Below, one piece after another: positions 7,843 through 17,084 of a stretch of DNA of 64,000 nt. The DNA lies in the NCBI GenBank assembly GCA_017794925.1, contig CP051238.1:3152346-3216345 (forward strand), written 5' to 3'. Source of the DNA: Aestuariibacter sp. GTDB taxonomy: Bacteria > Pseudomonadota > Gammaproteobacteria > Enterobacterales > Alteromonadaceae. Made by a program: the position numbers and the translations under genes. The notes beneath the pieces are model-generated. The model saw nothing but the letters and a program-made list of their open reading frames with translations, searched no databases and was not told where the DNA came from. The stretch's first letter is position 1; each line of letters starts with the position of its first letter.

Positions 7843-8532
7843 ATGATGAATGCTTTCTCTTCAAATGCACTACAAGTACAACCAGCTGTTACGGGGTTAT
7901 CCTCAGTCGGCGTTGTTGGTTGTGATATCAACGCCTCATGTCGCCGGCAAGTTCAGGAATTTGTACGCAAAGGTTTCTACCAGTGGTATCGCGCAGATGT
8001 TCAGGATTTTTTACCTTTACTGATAAGTGCCAGAGCAGAAAAAATTCATTCGGTACTGGGGTTACGCACCAATCCGGAACAAATGATGGTTACGCGTTAC
8101 CTTGATGCGACGTTGGATGATACCCTTGAATCACTTGGTATGACTGACTTTCAGGGAAAAATTGCTGAAATAGGTAACCTTTACAGTGAATCACATGCTT
8201 ACACTTTGCCATTATTGCTGACTACGGTAAAAGCACTTCGGGAAGCGGGTTTTAACTACGCGTTATTTACAGCTACTACACGTGTCCAGGCGTTGTTTAT
8301 GCGATATGGCTTACAGGCACAAGCAATGTGTGAAGCCAACCCTGACAAACTCAATGGTCAGGCGAGTGGATGGGGCAGTTATTATCAGGCAGGGCCAACC
8401 GTCATGTTGTTGGACCTGGCACGCGTCGCGTCTGTGGTCGAAAGTAATCAACGGTTGAGTGATATAGATAGCGCACAACAAAGTGCAGCGGCGGTTATTG
8501 CGTCACAGATTCGGTGGTTACGTCATGCTTAA
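7843..8532 (+). CDS. Thermostable hemolysin (T_hemolysin) family protein, GNAT-like
   Basis: A protein of 229 residues resembling the family named after Vibrio delta-VPH. It lacks a signal peptide and membrane segments. Segments such as RKGFYQWYRADVQDFLPLL, AEIGNLYSESHAYTLPLLL and FTATTRVQALFMRYGLQAQ look like an acyltransferase (GNAT / autoinducer-synthase-like) fold, so the hemolysin name probably describes an indirect effect. It opens a five-gene operon with a ligase, a diiron enzyme, a dehydrogenase and a TPR protein; its stop overlaps the ligase start by 8 bases. I infer an N- or O-acyl transfer step. The substrate is unknown. Confidence 0.8.
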   Translation: MMNAFSSNALQVQPAVTGLSSVGVVGCDINASCRRQVQEFVRKGFYQWYRADVQDFLPLLISARAEKIHSVLGLRTNPEQMMVTRYLDATLDDTLESLGMTDFQGKIAEIGNLYSESHAYTLPLLLTTVKALREAGFNYALFTATTRVQALFMRYGLQAQAMCEANPDKLNGQASGWGSYYQAGPTVMLLDLARVASVVESNQRLSDIDSAQQSAAAVIASQIRWLRHA

Positions 8533-9964
8533 TGCTTATCCTTTTAAAACCAGCCAAGATCTTGCGATCAGTACAAATAATGAACAGGTGACGTACGAGC
8601 AATTATATGCAGCAGTCTCGGCGCGTGTTCAGTACCTGAGGGGATTGAACGCAGAGCGTGTCGCGCTTTTAGCTGATAATTGTATCGAGTGGGTTTATTT
8701 TGATTTGGCCTGTCAGTTTGCAGATTGTGTGCTGATACCTGTACCTGTGTTTTTCTCAGAAGAACAGCGAGAGCACCTTTTTAATAGTGCCGATGTGCAG
8801 TTTGTCATTACTCAGCGAAGTGAAGCCAACCCCGTCACAGGGTTCAGTGTGGATGTGACGCCATTGTCACCCGGTAAAGAAGACGCGTTGATCCCACAAG
8901 GCACTGCAAAAATTACGTTTACGTCCGGATCTACCGGTGCGCCTAAAGGGGTGTGTTTATCGTCAAATGCGCAATTTAGCGTAGCGGATTCCCTCGCAGA
9001 AGCAGTCAACATTCGAGGGGTAAAACACCTTGCGGTTTTACCGTTAAGTTTGTTACTTGAAAACATTGCAGGAATTTACAGTCCTTTATTGTCTGGAGGT
9101 CAGGTCATTCTGGCTAATGGCTCAGAGCGAGGGTTTGAGGGGAGTCGCTTAGCTAATCCAGAAAGACTTCTGGGTTTAATTTCCTCTGTTCAACCCAACA
9201 CGCTGATATTAGTACCAGAACTACTGCAGTTCCTGGTGGTAGCGGCCAGTAACGGCTGGCAGCCTCCTTCGTCGCTTCAGTATATTGCTGTTGGTGGGGG
9301 ATTAGTGTCATCACAATTACTTGCTAAAGCAAGACACCTTGGATTACCGGTCTATCAGGGATATGGTCTATCGGAATGTTGCTCAGTGGTGGCATTGAAT
9401 ACGCCGTCTAACGAGGACGATACTGCTGTAGGCGCTTGCCTTAAGCACAATAATGTCACTATAGAAAATAACGAAATTGTTGTTTCAGGAAGTCATTTCC
9501 TGGGTTATTTGAACGATGCCGATTCGTTTTATCCGAAGCAAGTCGCTACTGGCGATTTGGGTCAATTCGAGAATGGATTTTTATACATAAGCGGTCGTCG
9601 TAAGCACCTTATTATTAATTCCTGGGGAAGAAATATCTCACCGGAATGGATAGAGGCCGAGTTATTAGCAAGCGGCGCTTTTCAGCATATTGTGGTAACG
9701 GGCGATGCCAAACCCTACTTAACCGCACTGTATTCATTAGCGAACCCGAATATCGACCGCCGCTACATAGACGCTATTTTTCATGCCGTGAACGAAAGGC
9801 TACCGGATTACGCACGGGTATTTGTTTGGGACGCGTTCCCTGAAATGCCCTCAATGCAAAATGGTTGTTTGACTGCAACAGGTAAGCCAGTCAGACAAGC
9901 AATTTCTCAATATTACGATGGGACAATTAGTCCGATGTACTTTAAGCAGTACAACCAGGAGTAG
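8525..9964 (+). CDS. Adenylate-forming (AMP-binding) acid ligase
   Basis: An ANL-superfamily enzyme of 479 residues, shorter than most acyl-CoA ligases. The phosphate loop TFTSGSTGAPKG (about residues 131-142), the A5 motif QGYGLSECCSVV, the A7 motif TGDLG and the hinge ISGRRKHLIINSWGRNISPEW are all present, so it should activate a carboxylic acid as an acyl-adenylate. Whether the acyl group goes to CoA, a carrier protein or an amine is not visible; no carrier domain is fused. ATG 8525 is chosen over an upstream GTG at 8483, since the longer form adds an Arg-rich stretch lying inside the previous gene. The enzyme probably feeds the GNAT-like protein or the diiron enzyme beside it. Confidence 0.9.
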   Translation: MLNAYPFKTSQDLAISTNNEQVTYEQLYAAVSARVQYLRGLNAERVALLADNCIEWVYFDLACQFADCVLIPVPVFFSEEQREHLFNSADVQFVITQRSEANPVTGFSVDVTPLSPGKEDALIPQGTAKITFTSGSTGAPKGVCLSSNAQFSVADSLAEAVNIRGVKHLAVLPLSLLLENIAGIYSPLLSGGQVILANGSERGFEGSRLANPERLLGLISSVQPNTLILVPELLQFLVVAASNGWQPPSSLQYIAVGGGLVSSQLLAKARHLGLPVYQGYGLSECCSVVALNTPSNEDDTAVGACLKHNNVTIENNEIVVSGSHFLGYLNDADSFYPKQVATGDLGQFENGFLYISGRRKHLIINSWGRNISPEWIEAELLASGAFQHIVVTGDAKPYLTALYSLANPNIDRRYIDAIFHAVNERLPDYARVFVWDAFPEMPSMQNGCLTATGKPVRQAISQYYDGTISPMYFKQYNQE

Positions 9965-10639
9965 ATGATGACTTTTTATCAAACACTGAACAACGAAACT
10001 AAAGCGGAACGCGAGTATTTACTGTCGAGCCCGATTTTTCAACGCGTTTTCAACGGAGAGATATCCCTTGATGATTATGTTGCATTCTTAAAGCAGGCCT
10101 ATCATCACGTAAAGCATACTGTTCCTTTGCTGATGGCAACAGGAAGTCGTTTAACCGATCAGCAAGAGTGGCTTCGTGAAGCGGTTGGTGAATATATTGA
10201 AGAAGAAATGGGGCACCAGGAATGGATTCTGAACGACCTGGCTGCTTGTGGTGCAGACAAAGAGTCGGCACGTCACAGCAAACCGGCTGCATCAACTGAA
10301 CTGATGGTTGCTTATGCTTACGATGCGGTAACACGTCAGAATCCATTGGCCTTTTTCGGCATGGTTTTCGTGTTGGAGGGCACCAGTATTACCATCGCGG
10401 ACAGTGCCGCCAGACAAATCTCGACAACCCTGGAACTACCCAAGAAAGCATTTAGCTATCTGACGTCTCATGGTGCATTAGATCAAGAACATATTGTCTT
10501 CTTTGAAAACCTGATGAACAAGATTACCGATGAAGAAGAACAAGCTTGCATTATTCATAGCGCGAAAATGTTCTACCGTCTGTACGCAGGCATTTTCCGA
10601 GAATTAGATAACCAGCATGGTTTGCCCATGGCGGCGTGA
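9965..10639 (+). CDS. Haem-oxygenase-like diiron oxidase (HDO; TenA/PqqC fold)
   Basis: A protein of 224 residues in the TenA/PqqC/CADD fold. It keeps the diiron ligand pattern of HDO enzymes: E81-x2-H84, E138 and H169-x3-D173-x2-H176, the last matching the HxxxDxxH of SznF and CADD. It is therefore better read as a metal-dependent oxidase than as the TenA transcriptional regulator that automatic annotation often assigns. HDO enzymes perform oxidative decarboxylation, N-oxygenation or C-C cleavage (UndA, SznF, BesC, CADD). The ATG directly abuts the ligase stop and is preceded by CAGGAG. By context it acts on the acid activated by the ligase or on an N-acyl product. The reaction is inferred, not shown. 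Confidence 0.8.
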   Translation: MMTFYQTLNNETKAEREYLLSSPIFQRVFNGEISLDDYVAFLKQAYHHVKHTVPLLMATGSRLTDQQEWLREAVGEYIEEEMGHQEWILNDLAACGADKESARHSKPAASTELMVAYAYDAVTRQNPLAFFGMVFVLEGTSITIADSAARQISTTLELPKKAFSYLTSHGALDQEHIVFFENLMNKITDEEEQACIIHSAKMFYRLYAGIFRELDNQHGLPMAA

Positions 10640-10651
10640 GGAGTCTGACTG

Positions 10652-11458
10652 ATGAATTGGCACGATCAGGTATGTCTTATCACCGGTGCAACAGGTGGTA
10701 TTGGAAAACAGATAGCCCGACAACTTTCAGCACGTGGCGCGACGCTGATATTGCATGGCCGTAATGAAGTAAAATTACGGGCGTTGCTGAATGAGTTAAA
10801 CAATCAGCGACACTGCAGTGTTATTGCCGATCTGACTACAGAGGAGGGAAGAAATACTATCTTCCATACCGTTAAGCAGATTGGGGGGCTAACGATGTTG
10901 ATTAATAATGCTGGCGTCAGTGGCTTTGGCATGTTCGAGCAATCCAATATTAATCAGGTTGAGCGGGTCATAACAACGAATTTGACATCGACAATAGCGT
11001 TAACATTGCAACTTCTCCCGGTGTTAAAAAAACAGGGGCAAAGTTACCTGGTTAATGTCGGTTCTGTTTACGGCAGTATTGGGTATCCCTCACAAGCCTT
11101 GTATTGCGCCAGTAAATTTGGACTCAAGGGCTTCACTGAAAGTTTATACCGGGAACTGTCTGGAAGCGGAACGAATGTAATGTATTTCGCACCGCGGGCC
11201 ACTGAAACCAGTATTAACGCAGGTGAAGCGTCAGCACTGAATGATGCACTGGGCACTGCTGTCGATAGCCCTGAATGGGTGGCGGGTGAACTAGTGAAAC
11301 AAATCGAAAAACAGCAGCCCAGAAAAACACTGGGTTGGCCAGAACGATTTTTTGTAAAAATAAACGCAGTGTTTCCCTCAATTGTGGACTCTGCGTTAGT
11401 AAAGCAGCTACCGGTTATTAAGCGGTATGCCAACTTCTCTGTTTCGGAGGCAAAATAA
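10652..11458 (+). CDS. Short-chain dehydrogenase/reductase
   Basis: A classical SDR of 268 residues. The cofactor motif TGATGGIG lies at residues 11-18, NNAG at 85-88, and the catalytic set is Asn110, Ser138, Tyr151 and Lys155 (YCASK). HGRN after the second strand suggests NADP(H) preference. It resembles the ketoreductases of fatty-acid and polyketide metabolism. It lies 12 bases after the diiron enzyme and overlaps the next gene by one base (TAATG), so it belongs to the same transcript. It probably reduces a carbonyl made by the upstream enzymes. Substrate unknown. Confidence 0.9.
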   Translation: MNWHDQVCLITGATGGIGKQIARQLSARGATLILHGRNEVKLRALLNELNNQRHCSVIADLTTEEGRNTIFHTVKQIGGLTMLINNAGVSGFGMFEQSNINQVERVITTNLTSTIALTLQLLPVLKKQGQSYLVNVGSVYGSIGYPSQALYCASKFGLKGFTESLYRELSGSGTNVMYFAPRATETSINAGEASALNDALGTAVDSPEWVAGELVKQIEKQQPRKTLGWPERFFVKINAVFPSIVDSALVKQLPVIKRYANFSVSEAK

Positions 11459-12090
11459 TGAAACGTTTACTTTCAGCAATAATACTTTCTGTATCAGCCC
11501 TTTCTTTTTCGGCTACAGCCGATACATTACTGGATGTTCAACGTGATTGGGCACATGTGAACTATGATCTGACGGGCGATGAACAGGAAAAGGCGTTTAA
11601 CGTGCTCCTGCATAAAGCGGAAGAATGGGTTAAAAAACAACCCGATTCCGCAGAAGCACACATTTGGTTAGGGATTACACAGTCAAGCTTTGCGGCTGTT
11701 AAAGGTGGATTAGGCGCACTGTCACTGGCCAAAAAAGCTAAAAAGAACTTTGAACAAGCGCTACGCCTTGATGAAAAAGCGCTGAGTGGCTCAGCGATGG
11801 TAAGTCTTGGTGTGCTGTATCACAAGGTACCAGGCTGGCCGTTGGGGTTTGGCGACGATGATAAAGCCAAAGATCTTATCCTAGCAGGCCTAGAGCAAAG
11901 TCCGGATGGTATTGATAGTAATTACTTTGCCGCTGAGTTTTTCTTTGACAACAAACAATACGACAAAGCGTTATCGCATTTACAGATTGCACAAACAGCG
12001 ACACCACGCGCTGACAGACCTTTAGCTGATAAAGGCCGCCAGCTCGAAATCGCCACACTAAAACAACGTGTTGAAGCAAAATTGAATTAA
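11458..12090 (+). CDS. Exported TPR-repeat protein, last gene of the T_hemolysin operon
   Basis: A protein of 210 residues with a clear signal peptide (cleavage after FSATA, about residue 21). At least two tetratricopeptide-like helical hairpins follow (about residues 60-105 and 155-195), including EQALRLDEKALSGSAMVSLGVLY. TPR proteins are scaffolds, so a periplasmic TPR at the end of a biosynthetic operon suggests a role in export, sensing or membrane delivery of the product. Its stop overlaps by four bases with the stop of the convergent mscS-like gene. GGAGG lies 9 bases before the ATG. Confidence 0.75.
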   Translation: MKRLLSAIILSVSALSFSATADTLLDVQRDWAHVNYDLTGDEQEKAFNVLLHKAEEWVKKQPDSAEAHIWLGITQSSFAAVKGGLGALSLAKKAKKNFEQALRLDEKALSGSAMVSLGVLYHKVPGWPLGFGDDDKAKDLILAGLEQSPDGIDSNYFAAEFFFDNKQYDKALSHLQIAQTATPRADRPLADKGRQLEIATLKQRVEAKLN

Positions 12091-13172
12091 TCTTTTGGTA
12101 ATTCCGGGCTGTCTGCCTGTTCTTGTTGTAAGTTGATGGCAGTAATGGGGAAGGGGATGACGATCCCTTCCTCGTTGTAGCGCTTATGCAACTCTTTAAT
12201 AAACATAGACTTTACAAAGAAACGATTAAAATACTCTTTTGTGCGCAGCATAACGGTAAAGTTAATACTGGAATTATCGAACGTATGAAACAGCACAAAG
12301 GGTTCATAGGTTTCTACTCCCCATTCGTGTTCAAGCAATACTCGATTGGCAACTTCAAGTGTCACTCGTTCAACAAAATCCAGGTCTGAACTGTAGTGCA
12401 CGCCCACTTCAACGGGCACTGAAAGCTCTTTTTCCGGGTAGTAATAATTGATGATTTTAGATTGGGACACTTTACCATTTGGCACGATAACGATGTTGTT
12501 AGGCAACATTTTGATCCAAGTTGAACGCCAGCCAATTTTCTCAACAAAGCCCTGCTCACCGCTTTCTAACTCAATGAAATCACCAATGCGAAAGGGTTTA
12601 TCAATAAGAATTTGAACACCGGAGAAAAAGTTTTCCAATGTGGGCTGCAGTGCAAGTGCAACGGCAAGTGAGGTGATCCCCAACGAGGCAATAAGAGGCG
12701 TGACAGAAATACCCATTGAGCCTAATACTAACAGGATACCTAAACCTATCAGGCAGGCTCGAATTGCACCACTGGCGATGCTGCGCGTATTGGTGAGAAG
12801 TGAAGAACGGGCTGCATACACCTTAATGGCATAGGTTATCCATCGCTCAATAAACAGAATAAAGGTAACGATAATTAATGCGCGAATGATATCGCTGACA
12901 ACGTCACTTTCTTCATAGGACCAGACGCCGGTGATATCCAAGCCAAACCGGCTCAACCACAACAGGATAGTAAAAATAATCAGATTCAAAGGCGCGTTTA
13001 AGGCAAGTGCAAGTACCTGATAAAAATGTGTAATTTGACTATCTTGTTCTCGAATTTGTGCGCGTAAACGCACCAAAAAAAGGCGTTTTGCCATATAAAG
13101 GCACAACACGACAATAATACAGGCAGAGGCAATGAGTGTTTGTTTTGTGGTTAAAATATTTGTTAAATCCAT
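12087..13172 (-). CDS. MscS-family mechanosensitive ion channel
   Basis: A protein of 361 residues with about five membrane helices, then the MscS pore and beta domains. ITSLAVALALQPTLENFFSGVQI is the conserved pore helix and link, and FRIGDFIELESGEQGFVEKIGW starts the cytoplasmic beta domain. It is slightly larger than E. coli MscS (286) because of extra N-terminal helices. It opens under membrane tension to release solutes after hypo-osmotic shock, relevant for a marine cell. Its stop overlaps that of the convergent TPR gene. Confidence 0.93.
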   Translation of the reverse strand: MDLTNILTTKQTLIASACIIVVLCLYMAKRLFLVRLRAQIREQDSQITHFYQVLALALNAPLNLIIFTILLWLSRFGLDITGVWSYEESDVVSDIIRALIIVTFILFIERWITYAIKVYAARSSLLTNTRSIASGAIRACLIGLGILLVLGSMGISVTPLIASLGITSLAVALALQPTLENFFSGVQILIDKPFRIGDFIELESGEQGFVEKIGWRSTWIKMLPNNIVIVPNGKVSQSKIINYYYPEKELSVPVEVGVHYSSDLDFVERVTLEVANRVLLEHEWGVETYEPFVLFHTFDNSSINFTVMLRTKEYFNRFFVKSMFIKELHKRYNEEGIVIPFPITAINLQQEQADSPELPKD

Positions 13173-13313
13173 AACTTACCTGAACTCCCTGGGTGTCGGT
13201 AAAGGTTTTGACACACTCCGTAACTGGAAAACTTGCAAACGACACACCAGAGATTCATATTCTCGTCGCATTAGTTTGCTACTATGCCGTACTCGCAGTT
13301 AAAGGATAACGCT

Positions 13314-13685
13314 ATGTTTGTTACAAAGGTTACAGGTTATAAGCGCTTGTACTATGCTACCTGGTATTCACTAAAAGGGTTAAAAGCAGCGTTTTTAAGT
13401 GAACCTGCCGTTCGTCAGGAAACCTTTTTATTAGTGGTTGGAATAGCTATCAGTCTTTGGCTAGAAGTTACGATAGTGGAACGTATTCTGATGATCGGGA
13501 GTTTACTGTTGATCATTATTGTTGAATTGCTAAATAGCGCTGTGGAAGCCGTTGTTGATCGCATTGGCCCGGAGATACACGAACTGAGCGGTAAAGCCAA
13601 AGATATTGGCTCTGCCGCAGTGTTCATGGCAATTGTGTTAATGCTACTGTGCTGGGGCGGAATTCTGTACGGCTTATTTTTCTAG
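13314..13685 (+). CDS. dgkA: Diacylglycerol kinase
   Basis: The protein has 123 residues from ATG 13314 (E. coli DgkA 122). It is an integral membrane enzyme with three helices that phosphorylates diacylglycerol to phosphatidic acid with ATP, recycling lipid left from periplasmic glucan and other envelope synthesis. The signature IVELLNSAVEAVVDRIG, with its catalytic Glu and metal-binding Glu, is present. ATG 13314 is preferred over ATG 13284 because AAGGA lies seven bases upstream and the length fits. The 3' end overlaps the convergent MFS gene by 12 bases. Confidence 0.95.
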   Translation: MFVTKVTGYKRLYYATWYSLKGLKAAFLSEPAVRQETFLLVVGIAISLWLEVTIVERILMIGSLLLIIIVELLNSAVEAVVDRIGPEIHELSGKAKDIGSAAVFMAIVLMLLCWGGILYGLFF

Positions 13686-14876
13686 CGATTTTAATTGCCG
13701 CAAATCTTTAAACCAATATCCCCCGGCAATAACTACACCAAAAGCACAAATGCCCCCCAACAGGGTGGCATTGACCGGACCTAGCGCTGCAGCAGTACTT
13801 CCAGCTCTAAAGTCCCCCAACTGATTCGATGATGCAATAAAGATAGAGTTGGCAGCGCTGACTCTGCCACGCAGGGCATCAGGTGTATTTAATTGAACAA
13901 CAGCCCCACGGATTACCACGCTGATCATATCTGATGCGCCATATACAAACAGAGCTATAGCTGAAATCCAAACGTTGGTAGACAAGCCAAAGACCAAAAT
14001 GGAACCGGCGAATATCAGCAGGGCGTTAAATAACGTTGTGCCAGTATGAGTAAATTCTGTTTTAAATCTGGAAAGATAAATTCCCATCAGTACTGCGCCT
14101 GCAGCAGGCATTGCGCGTAGTAATCCCAAGCCCTCCGGGCCGACAAGCAGGATATCAGCGGCATAGACAGGAAGCAGCGCCACCACACTACCTAATAACA
14201 CGATAAATAAATCCAGGCTTAAGCTGCCCAGTACAATTTGGTTATGCTTAAGGAAGCGTAATCCACCTAATATATCTCGCTTGCCGCCTGCCGTATTTGC
14301 TGCTCCCATTGCTGGAAGCTGTAGAAAGCTTACCAAGGTACCGCATGCCGCACATACTAATAGCCAATAAATATGCCGGTCGAGGAGGGCAATTAATAAT
14401 CCCGCCACAAAGGGACCAATAGTCAGGGCAAGGTTCCAAACCGTGCTGGTAATAGCGACAGCCTGATTCAACTGATTGGACTGCACCAGGTTAGGTAATG
14501 TTGCCTGAAGTGTTGGTGACATAAACGCTTTTGCACAACCGTACACACTAATCAGAGACAACAGCCACCATTTATCAAACTCCGGCGTTTGCATCAGTAA
14601 GGCAAAGCCAACTAATACGGTTAATTGTGCGCTTGCACCCAGTACCAGGATTTTACTTCTGGATAAGTGATCGACAACCCAGCCAGTAATAGGGAATAGC
14701 AGGTAAACCGGTACGATTTGAAATAAGCCTACCAGCGCCAGGTCAAAAGGGTCTTTGGTGAGCTGATACAAATGCCAGGCAAAAGCGACACCCATGATGG
14801 ATTCAATGGTGCTAAAAACGCCCCGACCAATCAAAAACCAGGAAAACTGTGTAGAAAACAAAGGGGATTGGGTCAT
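13674..14876 (-). CDS. MFS transporter (EntS/MFS_3-like)
   Basis: A protein of 400 residues with about 12 helices. The first loop contains GWVVDHLSRSK, a variant of the MFS motif GxxxDrxgRr, and the N-terminus WFLIGRGVFSTIESIMGVAFAW resembles MFS_3 and enterobactin-exporter-like proteins. Probably a drug or siderophore exporter, but no siderophore genes lie nearby, so the substrate is unknown. It is followed on the minus strand by dgkA in antisense orientation and preceded by a c-di-GMP gene; no operon is evident. Confidence 0.85.
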   Translation of the reverse strand: MTQSPLFSTQFSWFLIGRGVFSTIESIMGVAFAWHLYQLTKDPFDLALVGLFQIVPVYLLFPITGWVVDHLSRSKILVLGASAQLTVLVGFALLMQTPEFDKWWLLSLISVYGCAKAFMSPTLQATLPNLVQSNQLNQAVAITSTVWNLALTIGPFVAGLLIALLDRHIYWLLVCAACGTLVSFLQLPAMGAANTAGGKRDILGGLRFLKHNQIVLGSLSLDLFIVLLGSVVALLPVYAADILLVGPEGLGLLRAMPAAGAVLMGIYLSRFKTEFTHTGTTLFNALLIFAGSILVFGLSTNVWISAIALFVYGASDMISVVIRGAVVQLNTPDALRGRVSAANSIFIASSNQLGDFRAGSTAAALGPVNATLLGGICAFGVVIAGGYWFKDLRQLKSLEK

Positions 14877-14922
14877 GCTTAAGGTGTAGTACTATTCAAA
14901 AGAAGCGCTACTTTACCATTAT

Positions 14923-16467
14923 TCACAACGACTTGTCTGATTGAAGTAGCCTTACCAACTGGTTAATTGGCATTGGTCTGCCGAAATGATAGCCCTGACC
15001 AAATTCAATACCGGCGTTCAATAACGCAACGCGTTGTTTATCGTTCTCGATGCCTTCAGCAACAATATTCACGTTAATATTTTTGGCAATATCGACTACG
15101 TGGGGTATCAATGACGAGCGAATCGAACCATCTTCCATTTCACTTACAAAACTGCGATCGATTTTAAGGGTGTGACAGGTAAACTGGCGCAATTGCCCCA
15201 AATTGGAATAGCCGGTACCAAAATCATCAATGGCAACCTGAAAGCCTTGTTGACTTAAAGACTGTAAGGTTTTCTTACTGGACATACTCGCCAGCTGTTC
15301 ACTCTCGGTAACTTCTACAACCAAATTTATATCGTTTAGTGAAGTCAGAGCATGCTTGCTAATAGCAAGGACATGACCATTGTCGATATCCCGCGCAAAA
15401 AAGTTAATATTGACTTTAAAAGGTGCCAAATTCGCGGCAACTGGTGACAAGTCTTTAAATACCCGATTCATGATTTGAACCGAAAACTCCCAGGTTTTGT
15501 TGCTGTCCTGAATTATCGGGATAAATTCATCAGGAAAAATAGGCCCGGTATTATCTTTGAATCTGGCTAATACTTCACAACCAATAATACGGCCGGTCTT
15601 CAATTCTACAATGGGTTGGTAATCACAATAAAAGTGCGACGATCTCAGGCCACGCAATATACGCGACTTCGCGGAGTGTAGAAAATTACTGGCAACCAGG
15701 AGCCCACTAAGCGTGATAACGCCGCCCAGTAAAGCTATCAGGTACCACAAAGAAAGAAGCTGGTGATTGTATTGTTCGAAATAGCTTCGGGGTGTTAGCG
15801 TACCAATACAGTAGGGCACTTCGTTACTGCAATCTGTCTGATAAAAAAACGCATCATCAATCTTATGTTGTGGCTCAACGGGTACGGGTAATGTTTTGTG
15901 ACCTGCAACATGAACGTGCTCGTTATCGTAGTGGTACATGATGCGCCACTGTACCGGAATTTTGATAAACGAATCGAATTGATTTTGTGTAATGACCGCG
16001 TTGAAGTCACCATTGCGAACAATCATCGCTTTCACTTGCTGGTTGAATAATTCTATACCGCGATCAACCCAAATTTCTGACCCCTTCGGACCTTGGTAGT
16101 CTGCAATATCCACATAAACCGGTGAGGTAAATCGACCAATACCCGTCGAACAGATCATATAATCTCCCTGAACGAAACCGATATCTTTAATAAATCGGGC
16201 GCTGAACAGATGCTGGCGCATAGCAAGTAATAATGCATCATCACATTCAGTTGCATTGAGTGATTTTAAATCCCGAATTACAACATTGAGTTCTTCAGTG
16301 ATAAGGGAGATTTCTTTGAAAGAATCCTGAATTTCCGTGTGAATTACCTGCTCGAAGTCATGTTCAAGGTATTTCGTTGCGGAAATATACACGGCGACAC
16401 TAACAGCAATACTGATAAGTATTTTAATTAGAAAAGAAAAAACGTGATAAGTGTTAATACCGGGCAT
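14923..16467 (-). CDS. c-di-GMP phosphodiesterase with CSS-motif periplasmic sensor and EAL domain
   Basis: A protein of 514 residues from ATG 16467. Helix 1 (about residues 6-28) and helix 2 (about 232-255) flank a periplasmic CSS domain with a Cys in NATECDD and the motif ICSTG. The cytoplasmic EAL domain (about 265-510) retains CEVLARF (EAL position), DDFGTGYSNLGQL, KIDRSFV and AEGIEND, so it should be active in hydrolysing c-di-GMP. CSS-EAL enzymes of E. coli are controlled by the redox state of the Cys pair through DsbA/DsbB. A longer TTG start at 16497 is possible, but its extra ten residues are not signal-like. Confidence 0.9.
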   Translation of the reverse strand: MPGINTYHVFSFLIKILISIAVSVAVYISATKYLEHDFEQVIHTEIQDSFKEISLITEELNVVIRDLKSLNATECDDALLLAMRQHLFSARFIKDIGFVQGDYMICSTGIGRFTSPVYVDIADYQGPKGSEIWVDRGIELFNQQVKAMIVRNGDFNAVITQNQFDSFIKIPVQWRIMYHYDNEHVHVAGHKTLPVPVEPQHKIDDAFFYQTDCSNEVPYCIGTLTPRSYFEQYNHQLLSLWYLIALLGGVITLSGLLVASNFLHSAKSRILRGLRSSHFYCDYQPIVELKTGRIIGCEVLARFKDNTGPIFPDEFIPIIQDSNKTWEFSVQIMNRVFKDLSPVAANLAPFKVNINFFARDIDNGHVLAISKHALTSLNDINLVVEVTESEQLASMSSKKTLQSLSQQGFQVAIDDFGTGYSNLGQLRQFTCHTLKIDRSFVSEMEDGSIRSSLIPHVVDIAKNINVNIVAEGIENDKQRVALLNAGIEFGQGYHFGRPMPINQLVRLLQSDKSL

Positions 16468-16595
16468 GCGGTGCCAATTTCCATAATCCAAGCACAACTT
16501 TAGTATAACACTATAATTTCAGAACGCAGAAAAGCGCCGCTTATGAAATACATAAGGCGGTAAGAATGACTGAGAAATTGTGTAAAAACAGAGAG

Positions 16596-16627
16596 CAGGG
16601 CATATCACCCGAACAATGAATGCCCTG
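16596..16627 (-). terminator. Terminator of cynS
   Basis: CAGGGCAT (16596-16603) pairs with ATGCCCTG (16620-16627) eight bases after the cynS stop. On the minus strand it is followed by a CT-rich then T-rich run. Confidence 0.7.
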
Positions 16628-16634
16628 TTTGATT

Positions 16635-17084
16635 CTAGTATGTTTTGTAAGGTAAAAATTTACCGGACATGACGACACTTACTCGATCACCTTTAGGATC
16701 AGGTTCGCGTTGCAAATCCATTGAAAAATCAATAGCACTCATAATGCCATCACCAAACTCTTCATGAATCAATTCTTTCAACGTTGTGCCGTATACATTC
16801 ACTAATTCATACCAGCGATAAATTAGTGGATCAGTCGGTACTGCAGTCGGCAGTGAGCCTTTGTAAGGCGCGATTTGTAACCAGGCAACAGCTTCATCAC
16901 TTAATTCAAATAAATCACCCACTTTTTCAGCTTGTTCTTTGGTCATCGCCATCTGACCTAGACAAGCTGCCGTACTCCATTCTTTAGACTGACCAATCAC
17001 ATCGGCAACATGTGCCCATTTAATGCCTTTCTTTACTTTTACGGATTGAATCATTGCCGTTACTTGTGTGCGATCTGTGATCAT
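16635..17084 (-). CDS. cynS: Cyanase (cyanate hydratase)
   Basis: A protein of 149 residues (E. coli 156). It converts cyanate and bicarbonate into ammonia and CO2 and assembles as a decamer. The catalytic triad maps to Arg90, Glu93 and Ser116, within PLIYRWYELVNVYGTTLKE and FGDGIMSAIDF, equal to E. coli R96, E99 and S122. ATG 17084 (MITDRTQ) is chosen because AGAGGAAC lies just upstream; the frame upstream of it is not family-like. There is no cynR, cynT or cynX beside it, so carbonic anhydrase must come from elsewhere. A terminator-like hairpin lies 57 bases upstream of the start on the same strand and may attenuate expression. Confidence 0.96.
   Translation of the reverse strand: MITDRTQVTAMIQSVKVKKGIKWAHVADVIGQSKEWSTAACLGQMAMTKEQAEKVGDLFELSDEAVAWLQIAPYKGSLPTAVPTDPLIYRWYELVNVYGTTLKELIHEEFGDGIMSAIDFSMDLQREPDPKGDRVSVVMSGKFLPYKTY

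Noticed and set aside
7843..8532. Secreted pore-forming toxin
   Set aside because: Despite the family name there is no signal peptide or amphipathic toxin domain, and the operon is metabolic in character.
9965..10639. TenA transcriptional regulator
   Set aside because: TenA is not a DNA-binding regulator, there is no helix-turn-helix, and the diiron ligand pattern points to an HDO enzyme.
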